Below, in pieces: positions 44,824-55,954 of a stretch of 64,000 nt of DNA. The notes under the pieces are model-generated. The model did not search any database and had not been told where the DNA came from. It saw only the letters and a list, made by a program, of their open reading frames with translations. Within the stretch, counting starts at the first letter, position 1, and each line of letters starts with the position of its first letter. This DNA comes from Stenurella melanura (taxonomy: Eukaryota; Arthropoda; Insecta; Coleoptera; Cerambycidae). The translations under genes and the position numbers were made by a program. Location of the stretch: assembly GCA_963583905.1 (NCBI GenBank), contig OY757309.1, positions 128,139,660 to 128,203,659 of the forward strand, written 5' to 3'.

Positions 44824-45794
44824 GGAAAGGCGTACCAGAGGAGGCCGTAGCGATCACAATGGCTTCCCTAAGCAAGGCAACCCTCCGCCAGTACTCTGGA
44901 ACTATTAGGAAATGGTACGAATACAGTAAAAATAACAAAATTGAAATATTTAAACCAAATATAACACACGTTATATCCTTTTTGAACAGCTTGGTAGGCG
45001 ACAAAACTACTTATAATACCATCAATGCTCACAGAGCTGCTCTGCACTTAATAATACATAAGAACTATGATCAAGAGGAACTAGTTAAAAGATACTTAAA
45101 AGGCATTTTCAAACTAAGGCCCAATTTTCCAAAATACAAATCAACTTGGGACCCCACGGTAGTGCTCCATTATTTAGAAAAATTTTACCCCCTAGAGGAA
45201 CAAACGCTAGAAATTCTGACCAAAAAATTATTAGGGTTATTAGCTTTAACAACCGCGCAGAGAATTCACACCATCTCTAAAATCAGAGTAAGCCAAATCA
45301 GCAAGACCTCTTCGGGACTTCAAATACTTATCACAGACATTATCAAAACATCCAACCCTAATAAAGATCCGCCAATTATAAAATTGAATTTTTTCAAAGA
45401 AAATCCCAAATTATGCATCGCATCAACCTTAATCGAATACCTCAAACGCACCGAAGCCTACCGTGGAACCCAGGGAGATGATTTCTTATTCATGACAATT
45501 AAACCACATCACAAGACAGCTACCACGCAGACACTAAGTCGATGGCTCAAATGTGTTTTAAAAGAAAGCGGGATAGACACCACTATCTTCAAAAGTCACT
45601 CAACAAGACACGCCTCCACCTCGGCAGCCAGCAGAGCAGGCGTGAGCATTGATCAAATCATAAAAACCGCGGGATGGACAGAGAAATCCCTATGTTTTGC
45701 CAAATTTTATTGCAGGCCACTGCAGAATGACGGCAACGCAATTGCAGAAACCTTGCTAGAAATTGCAACACAAAAGGGAAATAACGCACGCTAA
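44772..45794 (+). CDS. DIRS tyrosine recombinase
   Basis: A 340-codon open frame. This enzyme inserts the circular DNA copy by strand exchange without a target duplication. The SAM-like N-terminal half contains 'STLRQYSGTIRKW'-type sequence (here 'ATLRQYSGTIRKWYEYSK'). The catalytic half has the first Arg in 'TTAQRIHT', the H-x-x-R pair in 'SHSTRHASTSAA', then 'AGWTEKS' and the nucleophile Tyr in 'FAKFYCR'. The start ATG at 44772 lies within the end of the RT frame in another phase. All catalytic residues are present and no stop interrupts it, so the protein could be functional. Confidence 0.9.
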   Translation: MEEPFTDSRQIIRKAFLGKGVPEEAVAITMASLSKATLRQYSGTIRKWYEYSKNNKIEIFKPNITHVISFLNSLVGDKTTYNTINAHRAALHLIIHKNYDQEELVKRYLKGIFKLRPNFPKYKSTWDPTVVLHYLEKFYPLEEQTLEILTKKLLGLLALTTAQRIHTISKIRVSQISKTSSGLQILITDIIKTSNPNKDPPIIKLNFFKENPKLCIASTLIEYLKRTEAYRGTQGDDFLFMTIKPHHKTATTQTLSRWLKCVLKESGIDTTIFKSHSTRHASTSAASRAGVSIDQIIKTAGWTEKSLCFAKFYCRPLQNDGNAIAETLLEIATQKGNNAR

Positions 45795-46024
45795 GTAGTG
45801 TATTTCTTTTTTTCTTTTTCCTATCAAATAAATCAGTTATCTTATAAACTTTAAAATTTTTAAATTTCCTCTGTTAAAATTAGTTATAGCTAAATAATTC
45901 CTAGACTATTTCTTTTTCTCAGTTATAGAGAAACACCTAGATTTAGTTTTTTCAGTTATAAATACTTATTGGAAATAGTAAAGTTAATTACTTCTGATCG
46001 TTTTTTTTTATTGGTTAAACATCT

Positions 46025-46143
46025 ACAGGGTGTTCAAGTATTTGGAAAAGACGATAGTGAAATATAATAAATGGAACAAACGACTTACCTGTAAGGAAGT
46101 TCGTTCCATATTATATGAACGTAGTCTTTTCCAAATACTTCAA
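46025..46143. repeat. DIRS internal complementary region
   Basis: It begins ACAGGGTGTTCAAGTATTTG, passes through a sequence complementary to the left outer end (GAAATATAAT), then to the right outer end (AATGGAACAAACGACTTACC and on), finishing at CCAAATACTT. It thus encodes the joined ends used when DIRS DNA circularises. Confidence 0.88.
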
Positions 46144-46197
46144 ACCCACCCCCCACAATCCTAATGGAACCCCTAAGCGATCAGAAATACACAAATC

Positions 46198-46339
46198 GTG
46201 TTCTGACAAGTCGACAAGGGACCAGCTGATAGGAGGGCCACAAAAACATCGTGAGTCATCATTTAAACTTGTGGCATAAACAAGCACGTAGAACGCAAGG
46301 AAGCTACTACTACAGGGTGTTCAAGTATTTGGAAAAGAC
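46198..46339. repeat. right inverted terminal repeat of the DIRS element
   Basis: Inverted copy of 38810-38950. It extends outward about 60 bp with right-specific sequence to about 46402, where the LINE 3' UTR resumes. Confidence 0.9.
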
Positions 46340-46446
46340 TACGTTCATATAATATGGAACGAACTTCCTTACAGGTAAGTCGTTTGTTCCATTTATTATA
46401 ATATAATCACAAAATTGGCATAAAATATACAGGTAAAAGAAAAATA

Positions 46447-49179
46447 TCACAGTAACAAGTTATCCCTAATAATGAGATCTCTGGTTGAGTATTTAAAATT
46501 CGCAAAACTGATGTGGTTTAGTCCTGATAACAAGTTAAAAATATGGGCTGCCTGGTAACTAAAGCAGCATTTGTAAAATTCGGTTCTATGGGCCGGGATT
46601 GACAAAGCATCTTTATTTCTGATATTAACATTGTGCAAATCTTTACGTCTAACAATTAGTTCTCTTAAATAGTGAGGGGATTCTGTGTTTACAACCTTAT
46701 ATATTATACAGCTCAAATGTAAAAAACGCCTTTGGCCCATATTCAGCCATTTAGTATCTTGCAGATGCCGACTAACATGATCTCTTCTTTGCAGGTTGTG
46801 CACAAAACGAGTACACGAATTCTGTATTTTTTGTAGACGATATTTATTAAATTCAGTTAGGTATGGTCCATAGACACAGTCCATATAATTGGCCTGAGAT
46901 AAAACTAGAGCATCGGCTAGATTACGTTTTGTGTGCGTAGGTAAATAATTGCGAAATTCTGAGATGCTTTTTAACTTAAAGTATGATTTCTTACATATAC
47001 TGTTCACCTGGCAGTTAAAAGTTAATTTTTGGTCCATGAGTAGACCCAAATTTTTGACCTCATGTTCCCATTTAATAATTTGACCATTTAACTTGATTAC
47101 GAGGTTCTCTACTGCGAGAGCAGTACGTGTAAACATGATGGCCTGAGTTTTGTTAGGGTTAATAATTAAGGAGTGGTCAGTAGCATAGTTGTAAATATTC
47201 TGTAGGTCTGTGTTGATATATTGTATTGCTAACTCGGTACTATTTTGTAACTGTGGATTAAAAGGTAAATAGAGCTGCAAATCATCGGCGTACATATGCC
47301 AAGAACAATGCTTAATAGCATCTGCAATATCAGCTGTGAATAATGAGAAGAGCAGAGGCCCCAGAATGGACCCTTGGGGAACTCCCGTACTTAACGTTAA
47401 AAAGTTAGATGTTGATATTTTATCTCCATCGTGGATTTTTACAGCTTGTTGTCGGTCAATTAGATAACTGGAAAACCAATTAATTGCAATGGGATTTAGT
47501 TTATAGAATGTTAACTTAGCAATGAGGAGTTCAATGTTCAGTGAGTCAAATGCTTTGGACATATCAATAAGGATCAAAGGTGTACATTCAGAATCATCAA
47601 AGCCTTTTGTGATATCGTTAGTTATCTTTAAGAGAGTTGTGCTACAGCTGAAACCTTTACGAAAACCCGACTGGTAAGCGGGAAGGATGCTGTTGCGTTC
47701 CATATATTCGTACACCTGTGTTTTCACTGCCTTTTCTAAAATTTTAGAAGGAGCAGGTAATACACTGATAGGCCTAAGGTCATTGAGTGAAGGATCATTC
47801 TTTTTAGGGATAGGAGTTACTAAGGCCATTTTCCACAAGAGAGGAATAGCACCAGTTTCTAACGAGAAGTTTATTATATTAGTCAGGGGATTCAAGCAGT
47901 GGGGTATACATAACTTTAACATTTTGGCTGATAATTCATCTATACCCATTGCGTTACTTTTAATACTAATTAAGAACTCCTGAACATCTGCCTGTGTAAC
48001 AGCATGCAACTCAAAGCAGTTATCATGATTCGTCTCATTCAATAAATATTTATCTATGGTTTCAGAGCTAACTGATAATTTAGGTACGCTATTTAGAAAG
48101 TGTTGGTTGATTAAATTAGGGTCGCTAATGTTTTCAGGTATCGTGACTTTTGGTTTGTTAACGATTTTACAATTCTTTACTTTTTTCCACATCTCCTTTG
48201 AATTTTTCTCACACAGATTTAGCTCATATGTGTAATAAGCCTGTTTTTCCCGTTTTATTGCAGTGGCAACAATATTTTTTAAGTCTATGTAATATTGTCT
48301 GTGAGCATGTAAACGAGTTAACTGATATCTTCGAAATGCGCGATTCTTTGCTTTAATCATTAGTTTTAAGTTATATGTTAACCAGGGAGTACTAGGTTTA
48401 CTCACCCTAACCAATTTACGTGGACAGTGTCTATCAAAAATACTCAGTATAGTGTTATTGAAAATACTTACTTTTTCATCGATATTATTTGATACATACA
48501 GAGAATGCCAGTCAGCATCTGCAAGATCACTTTCAAATCTTACAAGGTCCATATTTTTAAAATCTCTTAACTCTAAGAACTCGGGGGAACTCTTAATCTT
48601 AGAACATTGTATAAAACAGTAAACCGCTTCATGATCTGTTTTTATGGGGTCACAACCCATTACACCACAGTCAGAAATATACTCCGTCATGTTGGTAATT
48701 ATTAAATCGATAAGGCTTTCCGAATCATCCCGAATTCGTGTTGGATCTATTATTATCTGGTTTAGATTAAAACTTTGTAACAGATCTGCTAGGAACTTGT
48801 AATCAGGTAAATTTTTATTAAGGTAGTTTATGTTAAAATCACCTGTACACACACACATATCATAGTTCACGATGAAATCGGGCAATAGTTCATAAAGGCA
48901 TTGCAACTCCTTATAATCTGCTGAAGGGGGACGATATATCACTCCTATGACTATCTTGAGTTTATTTACCGTCACTGTAACCCATAGATGGTCAATGACA
49001 CAATTGTCTTCAGATTTTAAAACTTGTCGAGGTATTAATTTGTTATGTACATAAAGAGCTACACCGCCTCCTCTTCCATTTCTGTCACAACGAAACATCG
49101 TAAAATTTTCTATGTCATATCCTGTTAAACCTGGATTGAGCCAGGTCTCTGATATTGCTATAATGTTGAAACTGGACAT
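46447..49179 (-). CDS. CR1-like LINE ORF2: endonuclease and reverse transcriptase
   Basis: A 910-codon uninterrupted frame. APE-type endonuclease motifs come first: 'AISETWL', 'VIYRPPS', 'CTGDFN', 'LIDLIITN', 'KTDHEAV'. After a linker, RT motifs follow: 'LRPISVLPAPSKILEK', 'YQSGFRKGFSCSTTLL', 'LILIDMSKAFDSL', 'STGVPQGSILGPLLFSLF' and the catalytic 'MYADDLQLY'. The C-terminal LINE tail ends at 46447. The endonuclease reading frame is open upstream of the first ATG to about 49330 and includes 'VHINPWSICNK', which matches the usual start of the domain, so the real protein starts upstream of 49179 by an unclear mechanism. All catalytic residues are visible. The copy is nevertheless 5'-truncated and split by DIRS in its 3' UTR. 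Confidence 0.9.
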   Translation of the reverse strand: MSSFNIIAISETWLNPGLTGYDIENFTMFRCDRNGRGGGVALYVHNKLIPRQVLKSEDNCVIDHLWVTVTVNKLKIVIGVIYRPPSADYKELQCLYELLPDFIVNYDMCVCTGDFNINYLNKNLPDYKFLADLLQSFNLNQIIIDPTRIRDDSESLIDLIITNMTEYISDCGVMGCDPIKTDHEAVYCFIQCSKIKSSPEFLELRDFKNMDLVRFESDLADADWHSLYVSNNIDEKVSIFNNTILSIFDRHCPRKLVRVSKPSTPWLTYNLKLMIKAKNRAFRRYQLTRLHAHRQYYIDLKNIVATAIKREKQAYYTYELNLCEKNSKEMWKKVKNCKIVNKPKVTIPENISDPNLINQHFLNSVPKLSVSSETIDKYLLNETNHDNCFELHAVTQADVQEFLISIKSNAMGIDELSAKMLKLCIPHCLNPLTNIINFSLETGAIPLLWKMALVTPIPKKNDPSLNDLRPISVLPAPSKILEKAVKTQVYEYMERNSILPAYQSGFRKGFSCSTTLLKITNDITKGFDDSECTPLILIDMSKAFDSLNIELLIAKLTFYKLNPIAINWFSSYLIDRQQAVKIHDGDKISTSNFLTLSTGVPQGSILGPLLFSLFTADIADAIKHCSWHMYADDLQLYLPFNPQLQNSTELAIQYINTDLQNIYNYATDHSLIINPNKTQAIMFTRTALAVENLVIKLNGQIIKWEHEVKNLGLLMDQKLTFNCQVNSICKKSYFKLKSISEFRNYLPTHTKRNLADALVLSQANYMDCVYGPYLTEFNKYRLQKIQNSCTRFVHNLQRRDHVSRHLQDTKWLNMGQRRFLHLSCIIYKVVNTESPHYLRELIVRRKDLHNVNIRNKDALSIPAHRTEFYKCCFSYQAAHIFNLLSGLNHISFANFKYSTRDLIIRDNLLL

Positions 49180-49244
49180 TGTAATAAATTCACGTACACA
49201 GGAAAATTTGTTACATATTGACCAGGGGTTGATATGAACAATTC

Positions 49245-50376
49245 CTATATCATGTGTGTTTCTACCACTAGTCCTGGAGGTAATTCGTTGGGGGTAGTCG
49301 GTGGGGCTATTGTCGGTGACTTTTGGGATAAAAAACGTTCTTTAAACTCAAATTCTCTTAAGCAAACATCTTCGGGCCAGAAGTCAGGATGGTAAACTGT
49401 TTGTACAAGGTGTTCTGGAATTCCCAGTTTAAATGAAGAGTTTCTACCCTGCCCTTTTAGTTTGTGTATAACTATATGGAGTTTGCAGTATCCACATCAG
49501 CAAAATAATCACTCATGTCGTCTTCAGTGACGTCCTTACCATGAATTCCACCTACGTAGACCCATTTTAGCCGGGGGGCACCAGCAATCTTATTTGTCTT
49601 TTTGGGGATATTTTTCCCAGTCCCATAGCAAGTTTCTACATTTCTTTGTGTCGAGTTGCGACGAGTTCCTCTGTTCCGCCTCTTTTCAGTCCACAGCTCT
49701 AAGCCATCATTAGTAGTGCCATTATTACTATTATTTGCAACAGTCATAGTTTGACTGGTTTCAGAGGGGGCTTCACTACTTACAGTATTCTTATTTGCAA
49801 TGTTCTGTTGATTGGTGAGTTTTGTTTTATGTTTTGCACTAACTTCACTCTTTAAAACTTCATTGTAACTTTTCTCAGCAACTATCGGTAGACTGTTAGT
49901 TTTTTCCTTTTCACAAGCACTGCTTGTTTGCACTGTTGTTTTGCACTGTACCTTAGACTTATTAGAGCCCAACTGCTGCCTCATGTCCCCTAACTGTGTT
50001 TGAAGCATGGCTAACTTCAAATTCAAGTTGGAGATTTTTTCAAGTAACAGACAATTATTTTCTTTTAAAACACTGTTCTTTTCCTCTGATTGCCAGTAAA
50101 TACTCCTAAGTAAATGATTTTCTTGTTGCAAAGCCTCAATTTTACTGTTATACAGTGCTTTTTCAAGATTTTCGGTGGTTGACATAACCTCACTATCGTC
50201 GCGCGTACAACATTTTACACGTGTTTCATCAATCACCTTAAATTTGTATCTTTCACAACAGCTTTTGTGGTAAGCAGCACCACAATTTATACAAATAACT
50301 ACTGAACATAGCTTAGTCTTGCAACATTGAAAATTTAACTTATTAGATTTAATTGGTCCGTATCGGAAACATTACC
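49245..50376 (-). pseudogene. CR1-like LINE ORF1 with zinc finger and coiled coil, 5'-truncated
   Basis: ORF1 proteins bind the LINE RNA. The frame begins without ATG near 50376, encodes a Cys/His cluster ('CCKTKLC...CINCGAAYHKSCC') resembling the PHD-like finger of CR1 ORF1s, then a leucine-rich coiled coil (about 50000-50170), then a Lys/Ser/Thr-rich region and a C-terminal RRM-like piece ('LKWVYVGGI'). A 2-nt TA insertion near 49485 shifts the frame and makes an early stop at 49472. The original frame then continues open to a TAG at 49245-49247, 66 nt upstream of the ORF2 ATG. The ORF2 frame overlaps it. Confidence 0.78.
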
Positions 50377-50389
50377 GGCCGGCGCGGCC

Positions 50390-50480
50390 ATCGCGATATA
50401 AATATCATTGATTATATAGAAGCGTCTAGAGAGACCGAAATGCGAAAGCTTAGACCCGCCCAACACGTGATATCATTAGT
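50390..50480 (+). pseudogene. inverted hAT transposase-tail fragment
   Basis: TCTAGAGAGACCGAAATGCG (from 50432) lies in a 27-bp stretch that recurs inverted at about 56091-56120, within the hAT transposase C-terminal coding tail. A 'GCGATATAA' upstream is shared as well, with an insertion. So the two flanks of the Jockey-like LINE carry inverted copies of hAT DNA. The orientation is opposite to the main hAT tail. Confidence 0.5.
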
Positions 50481-51132
50481 TTGGACTATTTCTTCTTTGC
50501 TCTAGCGTTTACTTCCAGCGAGATGGTTAGCACATAGATTACGCTTTTGCTTATGGCAAGTCTTACCGTGGTTTCCAAAACGTAAGTGTCGGAAAACCCT
50601 GTATGCTACAAAAAGTCTAAAAGTGAGAAAAAAAATTAGCGTTTTAAAAGGTGAAAAGCAGTGCAAAGCCTTTGTAAAGAAGGCAAGTGTCTGTGAACAA
50701 TAAATCAACGCACGAAAAGCACGGTGAGTGTGAAAAACTTTAAAAATTAAATTGCAAGTGACTTTGACATAAAAACTTTGAAAACCAAAATAGTCTCGAA
50801 CCCATTTACAAATTTTTTCGGATACATAACCTCAAAATTAAAAGCGAGTTCCGAAACCAAAAGTAATACCCCCCGACCGGTTGGTTGAAACCGGTCGAGG
50901 AATGGAAGATAAAACCAAGAAAATGGAAGAAGGAAGAGCTGCGGCCTTCCTGGCAATAAACAAACAAAGCGAAATAAAAAAAGCAAGTAACTTAACATCC
51001 GGAAACGAGACTGATAGGTCAACTATCAGTCTCGGAGGAGAAAGCAGAAAAAAATGAAAAAAGACAAAGAGAAAACACTCAGAGATAGGAGCAGGGAATG
51101 TGAGCAGCGACGCCAGTGCCAATAGTGTAATA

Positions 51133-52463
51133 ATGACGCCCCCAAAGGTGAGAAATACCCAAGAAAAAGAAGAGAAAAAAGAGCAACTAGTGGATCTGTT
51201 CCAAATTAGAAAGGGAAGAACGCCGGAGTTGGGAAACAATACGTTTACCCATCCAATCGCGAAAACAAAAAATACAAAAGAAGAGAACACTATCACAACT
51301 GAAAATAGGCACGAAGGGAAAGTAAACGTGAACGAAGACATGGATGTAGTACCAACACCTCAACCCCAGTCCCAGAAGGAACAAGAAGAGAAAAATGACC
51401 CGCCGAAAGCAACAAAAAAGCCGCCTCCCATAATTATACATGGGAGGCTGGTAAACCACCAAAACCTAAATATATTTTTGAAAAGCAAACTAAGCGGCGG
51501 GCATTTATGGAAACATAGTGCTAATAATACAACGCTCCAACTTCAAAACAAAGAGGACTGGGGAAGAGTCAACAGGTACCTTGATCAGGCCGAGGTACAA
51601 TACCATACCTACACCCCTAGGGATGAAAAAACGCATGCTTTCATCCTTAGGGGTTTGTACCACGAGATTAAGACGAAGGAAATAGAGGAGGAGCTCGAAA
51701 GAGATTATAAGATCAAGGTTAAAAGCCTATATACCTTACGCGGAACAAGAAATCCTGCGTACATGACAACGACAAGCAATGAGACCACGCTGCGGGATCT
51801 GCAATTAAAAGTAAAATGCCTAGACCATACAGCGGTGTACTGGGAGCGTCAGTTCAACGCGAAAGGGATAATACAATGTCATCGGTGCCAGCAGTGGGGC
51901 CATGCGACAACGAACTGCAGAGCAGCCCCACACTGCTTGAAATGCGCCGGTGATCATATGACGCGCCAGTGCACCAAGGCGATGGATACACCAGCTAGAT
52001 GCTTTAATTGCAGAGAAGCCCACCCGGCTAACAGCGTGGTCTGTAAGGTATATAGGCAGAAAATGGACGCAATAAACCAACGGTCGAGAAGAGTTCCTCC
52101 TCCCCCCGAAGCGAAGTATGTGGCAGCCCCATTACCGAAAGTAAACGCCTGGAACAGACAACAATCATCTAGAACCCCCCAACGAGAGAGGAATATCCGC
52201 CACTACCGGGAAGCAGAGAAAGAACGTCGTCACCGCCCCGCACGCAGCCGCAGCCACAGCCACATAATAGAACACAAGATGGAATGGATCATCTTCATCA
52301 GCTGAGGCAAAAGATGGAGCTCATGTCTACGCTAATAAATATTCGACAAATGCTCAGATGGGTAGATGAGCTCAATGGGGAGCTTCAGAAATGCACCAGT
52401 GCCTGGGAGAAATTCCAGGCAATGGTGTCGTTCTTCGAGAGTCTGCCCGCTGATGCCTTTTAA
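51133..52463 (+). pseudogene. Jockey-type ORF1, nucleic-acid-binding Gag-like protein
   Basis: The first ATG in the open frame is 51133. A Glu/Lys-rich N-terminus is followed by a PRE_C2HC-like region ('AFILRGLYHEIKTKEIEEEL', 'RNPAYM') and three zinc knuckles: 'CHRCQQWGHATTNC', 'CLKCAGDHMTRQC', 'CFNCREAHPANSVVC'. This is the classic Jockey-clade Gag layout. A 1-nt frameshift near 52265 gives a premature stop at 52305. The original frame continues with a helical segment ('LRQKMELMSTLINIRQ') to TAA at 52461-52463, overlapping the ORF2 ATG. The protein would bind LINE RNA and deliver it to the nucleus. Confidence 0.85.
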
Positions 52464-55145
52464 ACTCAAGGTTTCTTCCTGGAACGCAAACGGTATAGGT
52501 AATAAAATACCTTTTCTAATTAATTATATAACGAGGCACAAAATCGACATTATGCTTCTTAACGAAACAAAACTCAACAGACGAGATAAGCTTCGCGTCC
52601 GAGGGTATACGACAATTCGAAAAGATAGGGCCGACAATAACAGGGGTGGCGGATGGGCAGTGCTCATAAAGTCGGATATTGCCCATACGCATCGTGTTCT
52701 ACGGAATACCTCCGTGGAACACGTGTGTGTGACGCTAGAAGGCGGCATGAGCATTGTGGCCGCGTATAACAGGCCCGCGAACGGCTTCACAGCGGGTTGC
52801 CTTGAGAATCTACTGAACGCAAGTCCGCGCTGCCTGCTCATAGGCGACCTTAACGCTCGGCATAACGCATGGAACTGCCATCGTAACAACGCTAACGGCA
52901 ACACTCTGTACGATTACGCGAGTAATCGTAATGTCATTGTGCAATATCCGGACGATCCTACGCATTTTCCGGATAACGGTACAACGCCTACTACCCTCGA
53001 CATAGTGGTCAACAAGGGTGTGAGGGACTCCACACAGCCGGTGGCTCTGGAGGAGCTCACATCTGACCACAACCCGATTCTACTAGAATTGGGTAATATG
53101 TCGAGGGAAGACATAACACAAAAAATCACTTCTTACAGAGACGCCAACTGGCGCCTCTATAAGACACACATAAACACAAACTTGACACTAACAAACCAAA
53201 TCACTACAGTCGCCGAACTCGAAAATGTAGTGGATGAGTTTACACGAGTATTGCAGAATGCCAAACAGAGTGTTGCAAATGTTATAACTATAAATCCCTA
53301 CAAGGACCGACTTGACGACGCGGTCAGACAGGATATTAGGGAGAAAAATAGACTCAGGCGACTTTGGCAGAGAAATCGAGATGCCGACGCTAGGGCCGAG
53401 ATGATCAGGCTGCAAGGGCGGATCAGGACCGCCATAAACACCGGAAATGGCGGGATAGGCTGGAGGCGTTGAATCCTCAGGACAACTCGCTGTGGAAGCT
53501 AACGAGAGCAATGAAAAATACGCGGGAACCCATGCCCGCCTTGACCAACGCAAACGGACGAACGGCTTTGACAGACGCGCAAAAAGCGAATGACCTAGCT
53601 ACACACTTCCAGACTGTACATAACGCAAACGTACCAAACAATTTAGAACAAGACCGCATCGAAAACGACATAAACGAACTAATTGGTCATGACATCCAAT
53701 TGACCAGACGAGAATTTCTAAAAGTCATGACCAAGCCCTCGGAAATAGCGGGCATTATCAGGACCCTACCAAACGACAAAGCTCCGGGGAAAGACGCTAT
53801 CGAGTACAAGCTACTCAAACATCTACCGAGGAAAGGCATTGTACAACTGACGTACATTGTAAACGCGATCCTACGGCTGCAACACTGGCCCAGCCAGTGG
53901 AAATGTGCCGTGGTCGTGCCGATCCCAAAGCCGAACAAAAACTCGAAGCTCGTCGGCAGTTATCGACCAATCTCGCTACTGTCGACGATCTCCAAGTTGG
54001 TTGAGAAGGTCATCCTGGTCAGGCTCAACACTGCCCAGGATGAACTTCACATCGACGACGAGTGTCAATTCGGCTTCAGGAAAGGCAGGAGCACGACGCA
54101 TCAGGTCGTTAGGATCGTGAATGACGTCAAAGTGCAATGCAGCCTCGGTAAAAGCACCGCCATGGTGCTCCTAGATGTTGAGAAAGCCTTCGATACCGTC
54201 TGGATACCGGGACTTATACACAAACTAAACATACTAGACTTCCCTACACACATAACCAAACTGATTCACTCTTTCCTGACAGACAGGTCGCTGCAGGTCA
54301 GAGTGAATAATAAACTCTCAACACGGCGGGATATTCGCGCGGGCGTCCCCCAGGGGTCGTGCCTATCACCTAAGTTGTACAATCTATACGTATCGGACTT
54401 CCCGGAATTCCCGAATACTAAACTTGCCAAGTACGCCGACGACACAGCCATGTATGTGCACTCGCACAACGCCCAAGCAGCGAATATGCTGCTGAAGGCA
54501 CACATGGCTCGTGCCACGGCGTATTACGACAAGTGGAAGATTCGGGTCAACACCGAGAAGTCTGAGACCGTACTCTTCACGCGCCGAGCTACAGAAAATC
54601 GCATTTTAACGCCAATTTCGATCAGGGGTCAAGAAATTCCAATTAAAAGGTGCGTGAAGTATCTGGGGGTACATCTGGACAGACGGCTGACCTTCAACAT
54701 ACACGTCAACGAAACAGTACGAAAGGTCTACTCCATGTCCAGGAGTCTGTATCCGCTCCTGGAAAGGGGTAGCGGACTAAATAGGACAAATAAAAAACTA
54801 TTGTACACAATGGTGATCAGGCCCGCCATCACATACGCGGCACCGGTGTGGTGCAGCATCCCGGTCACGACAATGAAAAAACTCCAAGTCCTGGAGCACA
54901 AATTTATGCGCCTCATCTCTGATTCGGGCAGATACACCTCCCTCAGAGATTTATATGATCGTTGTAACGACATAACACCACTAGCGGACTTCATCCGGGA
55001 CACATCACAAAAATTCTACGAGTTTCGACTGGGTGAAAGTCCGCTTACACGCAACATTGCCCAAATAAGAATGCATAATGCCCCATTCCAAATTAAACAC
55101 CCATTACCATACCAGGCGTTGCCTATCTTTCGGCAGCCTCTATAG
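52453..55145 (+). pseudogene. Jockey-type ORF2: endonuclease and reverse transcriptase, one frameshift
   Basis: ATG at 52453 overlaps the ORF1 stop. The APE endonuclease follows at once ('VSSWNANGI', 'LLNETKL', 'AAYNRPANG', 'LIGDLNARH', 'TSDHNPILL'). The frame shifts by 1 nt near 53440 and resumes as 'SLWKLTRAMKN', then RT: 'NDKAPGKDAIEYKLLK', 'SYRPISLLSTISKLVEK', 'CQFGFRKGRSTTHQ', 'MVLLDVEKAFDTVW', 'GVPQGSCLSPKLYNLY' and catalytic 'KYADDTAMY'. The C-terminal region ends at 55145 without a clear CCHC. Apart from the single frameshift everything expected is present. An upstream ATG at 52366 in the same frame is less likely, because it precedes the endonuclease by 29 residues of ORF1-overlapping sequence. 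Confidence 0.88.
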
Positions 55146-55737
55146 CCACACTCTATCCTACCAAAACTTCCAACTATCATACACTTTTCACCACCATATC
55201 TTTTATTCTGTATCTATCTCTTTTCTTCTTCTTGTTTGTCATATGTTTGTATTTTTGTAATTTTTGTTAATCTGTACTTTTTTGTTAAAAATTCAATTTA
55301 GACCGATAAACCTTTGTAAAAATTCTAACTATTTTAAACTCAATCTTCCTTTCCTACAACCAAAAATTCCCAGCGGCGAGCAGACTGTTGGGGTAACTTG
55401 TTTAAATGGAGCTTTTCCAATTGAGTTCGTCTCCATCTAAGCAACAAAATTTTAAAAAGTGTTTTTGCCATAAAATAGATTTAAGTTTTTATATCCATTG
55501 TTTATAGTTAATTTTAACATGTTCAAGATTATTGATAATTTTAAGCCGCCACAGGCGGCAGGAGTTTTATCCCTTTTACCAATTTTATTGAGCTAAACCG
55601 GTCAAGACCCGTCCAACCGCACTAACACCACGACGCTGCGCGACGTGGTTGTACGGTTGGCTCCGGGTCATGATCCGGGGAAGCATAAGTTGTATCTTAA
55701 AAATTAATAAATATGTTGATGATGATGATGCTTATGG

Positions 55738-55790
55738 CGCGAGGGGTCCCGGGTTCAAATTCGTATGCCCGCACAATTTTTTTTTAAATT
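55738..55790 (+). other. tRNA-derived SINE remnant with a B box
   Basis: GGTTCAAATTC at 55752-55762 matches the pol III B box but for one position. It lies in 'GGGGTCCCGGGTTCAAATTC', followed by CCGCACA and a T-run, like the 3' half of a tRNA-derived SINE. The 5' half (A box) is missing, perhaps displaced by the Jockey LINE that ends just before it. A full tRNA fold is not possible. Confidence 0.35.
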
Positions 55791-55954
55791 CTGTAACGAT
55801 TAATATATTTTTTTACAAATTCTTTTCTGATTTCTTTAGGTTTTCCTTCTTTTTATATAATAATTTCATTCTTTCGTGTGATTTCTTTGGGTTAGGTTAG
55901 TAGGTTTTTATTTTGATATCTAATTGTTAATAATTATTAGCGCCGCAGGCAGTA

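Larger units (their letters stand above)
38794..46402 (+). mobile_element. DIRS-type tyrosine-recombinase retrotransposon
   Basis: DIRS elements integrate through a tyrosine recombinase and not a DDE integrase. Order on the plus strand: left inverted repeat (38810-38950), spliced gag (39020-42940), RT/RNase H (to 44823), recombinase (44772-45794), an internal complementary region (46025-46143), right inverted repeat (46198-46339). The internal region is complementary to the outer ends of both terminal repeats joined together, the diagnostic DIRS circle-junction template. A 2.45-kb palindrome sits in the gag intron. The recombinase is open, but RT has frameshifts, so this copy is probably inactive. 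Confidence 0.92.
38600..50380 (-). mobile_element. CR1-like LINE, interrupted by DIRS in its 3' UTR
   Basis: ORF1 and ORF2 occupy 46447-50376. The 3' UTR runs from 46446 to about 46403 and resumes at 38793 down to 38600, where AATAAA and an (AAAT)n tail on the minus strand end the element. The 7.6-kb interruption is the DIRS at 38794-46402. The 5' end is truncated within ORF1, because no ATG or 5' UTR precedes the first zinc-binding residues. Clade assignment rests on ORF1 architecture and is tentative. Confidence 0.75.
50481..55730 (+). mobile_element. Jockey-type LINE, near full length
   Basis: It contains a 5' UTR of about 650 bp, ORF1 (51133-52463), ORF2 (52453-55145) and a ~580-bp 3' UTR with a strong hairpin (CCGCACTAACACCACGACG... 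GTGGTTGTACGGTTGG, about 55616-55664), ending AATAAATATGTTGATGATGA, a (GAT)n tail. The 5' edge is approximate. The two genes overlap by 11 nt, the usual Jockey arrangement. Single-base frameshifts in both make this copy inactive. Confidence 0.82.

Noticed and set aside
50502..51341. Minus-strand frames over the 5' UTR and ORF1 start of the Jockey-type LINE
   Set aside because: Phe/Leu/Ser-rich antisense shadows of Lys/Glu-rich sequence.
55738..55790. A complete tRNA gene
   Set aside because: Only a B box and a 3' half are visible; no A box, anticodon stem or matching acceptor strand upstream.
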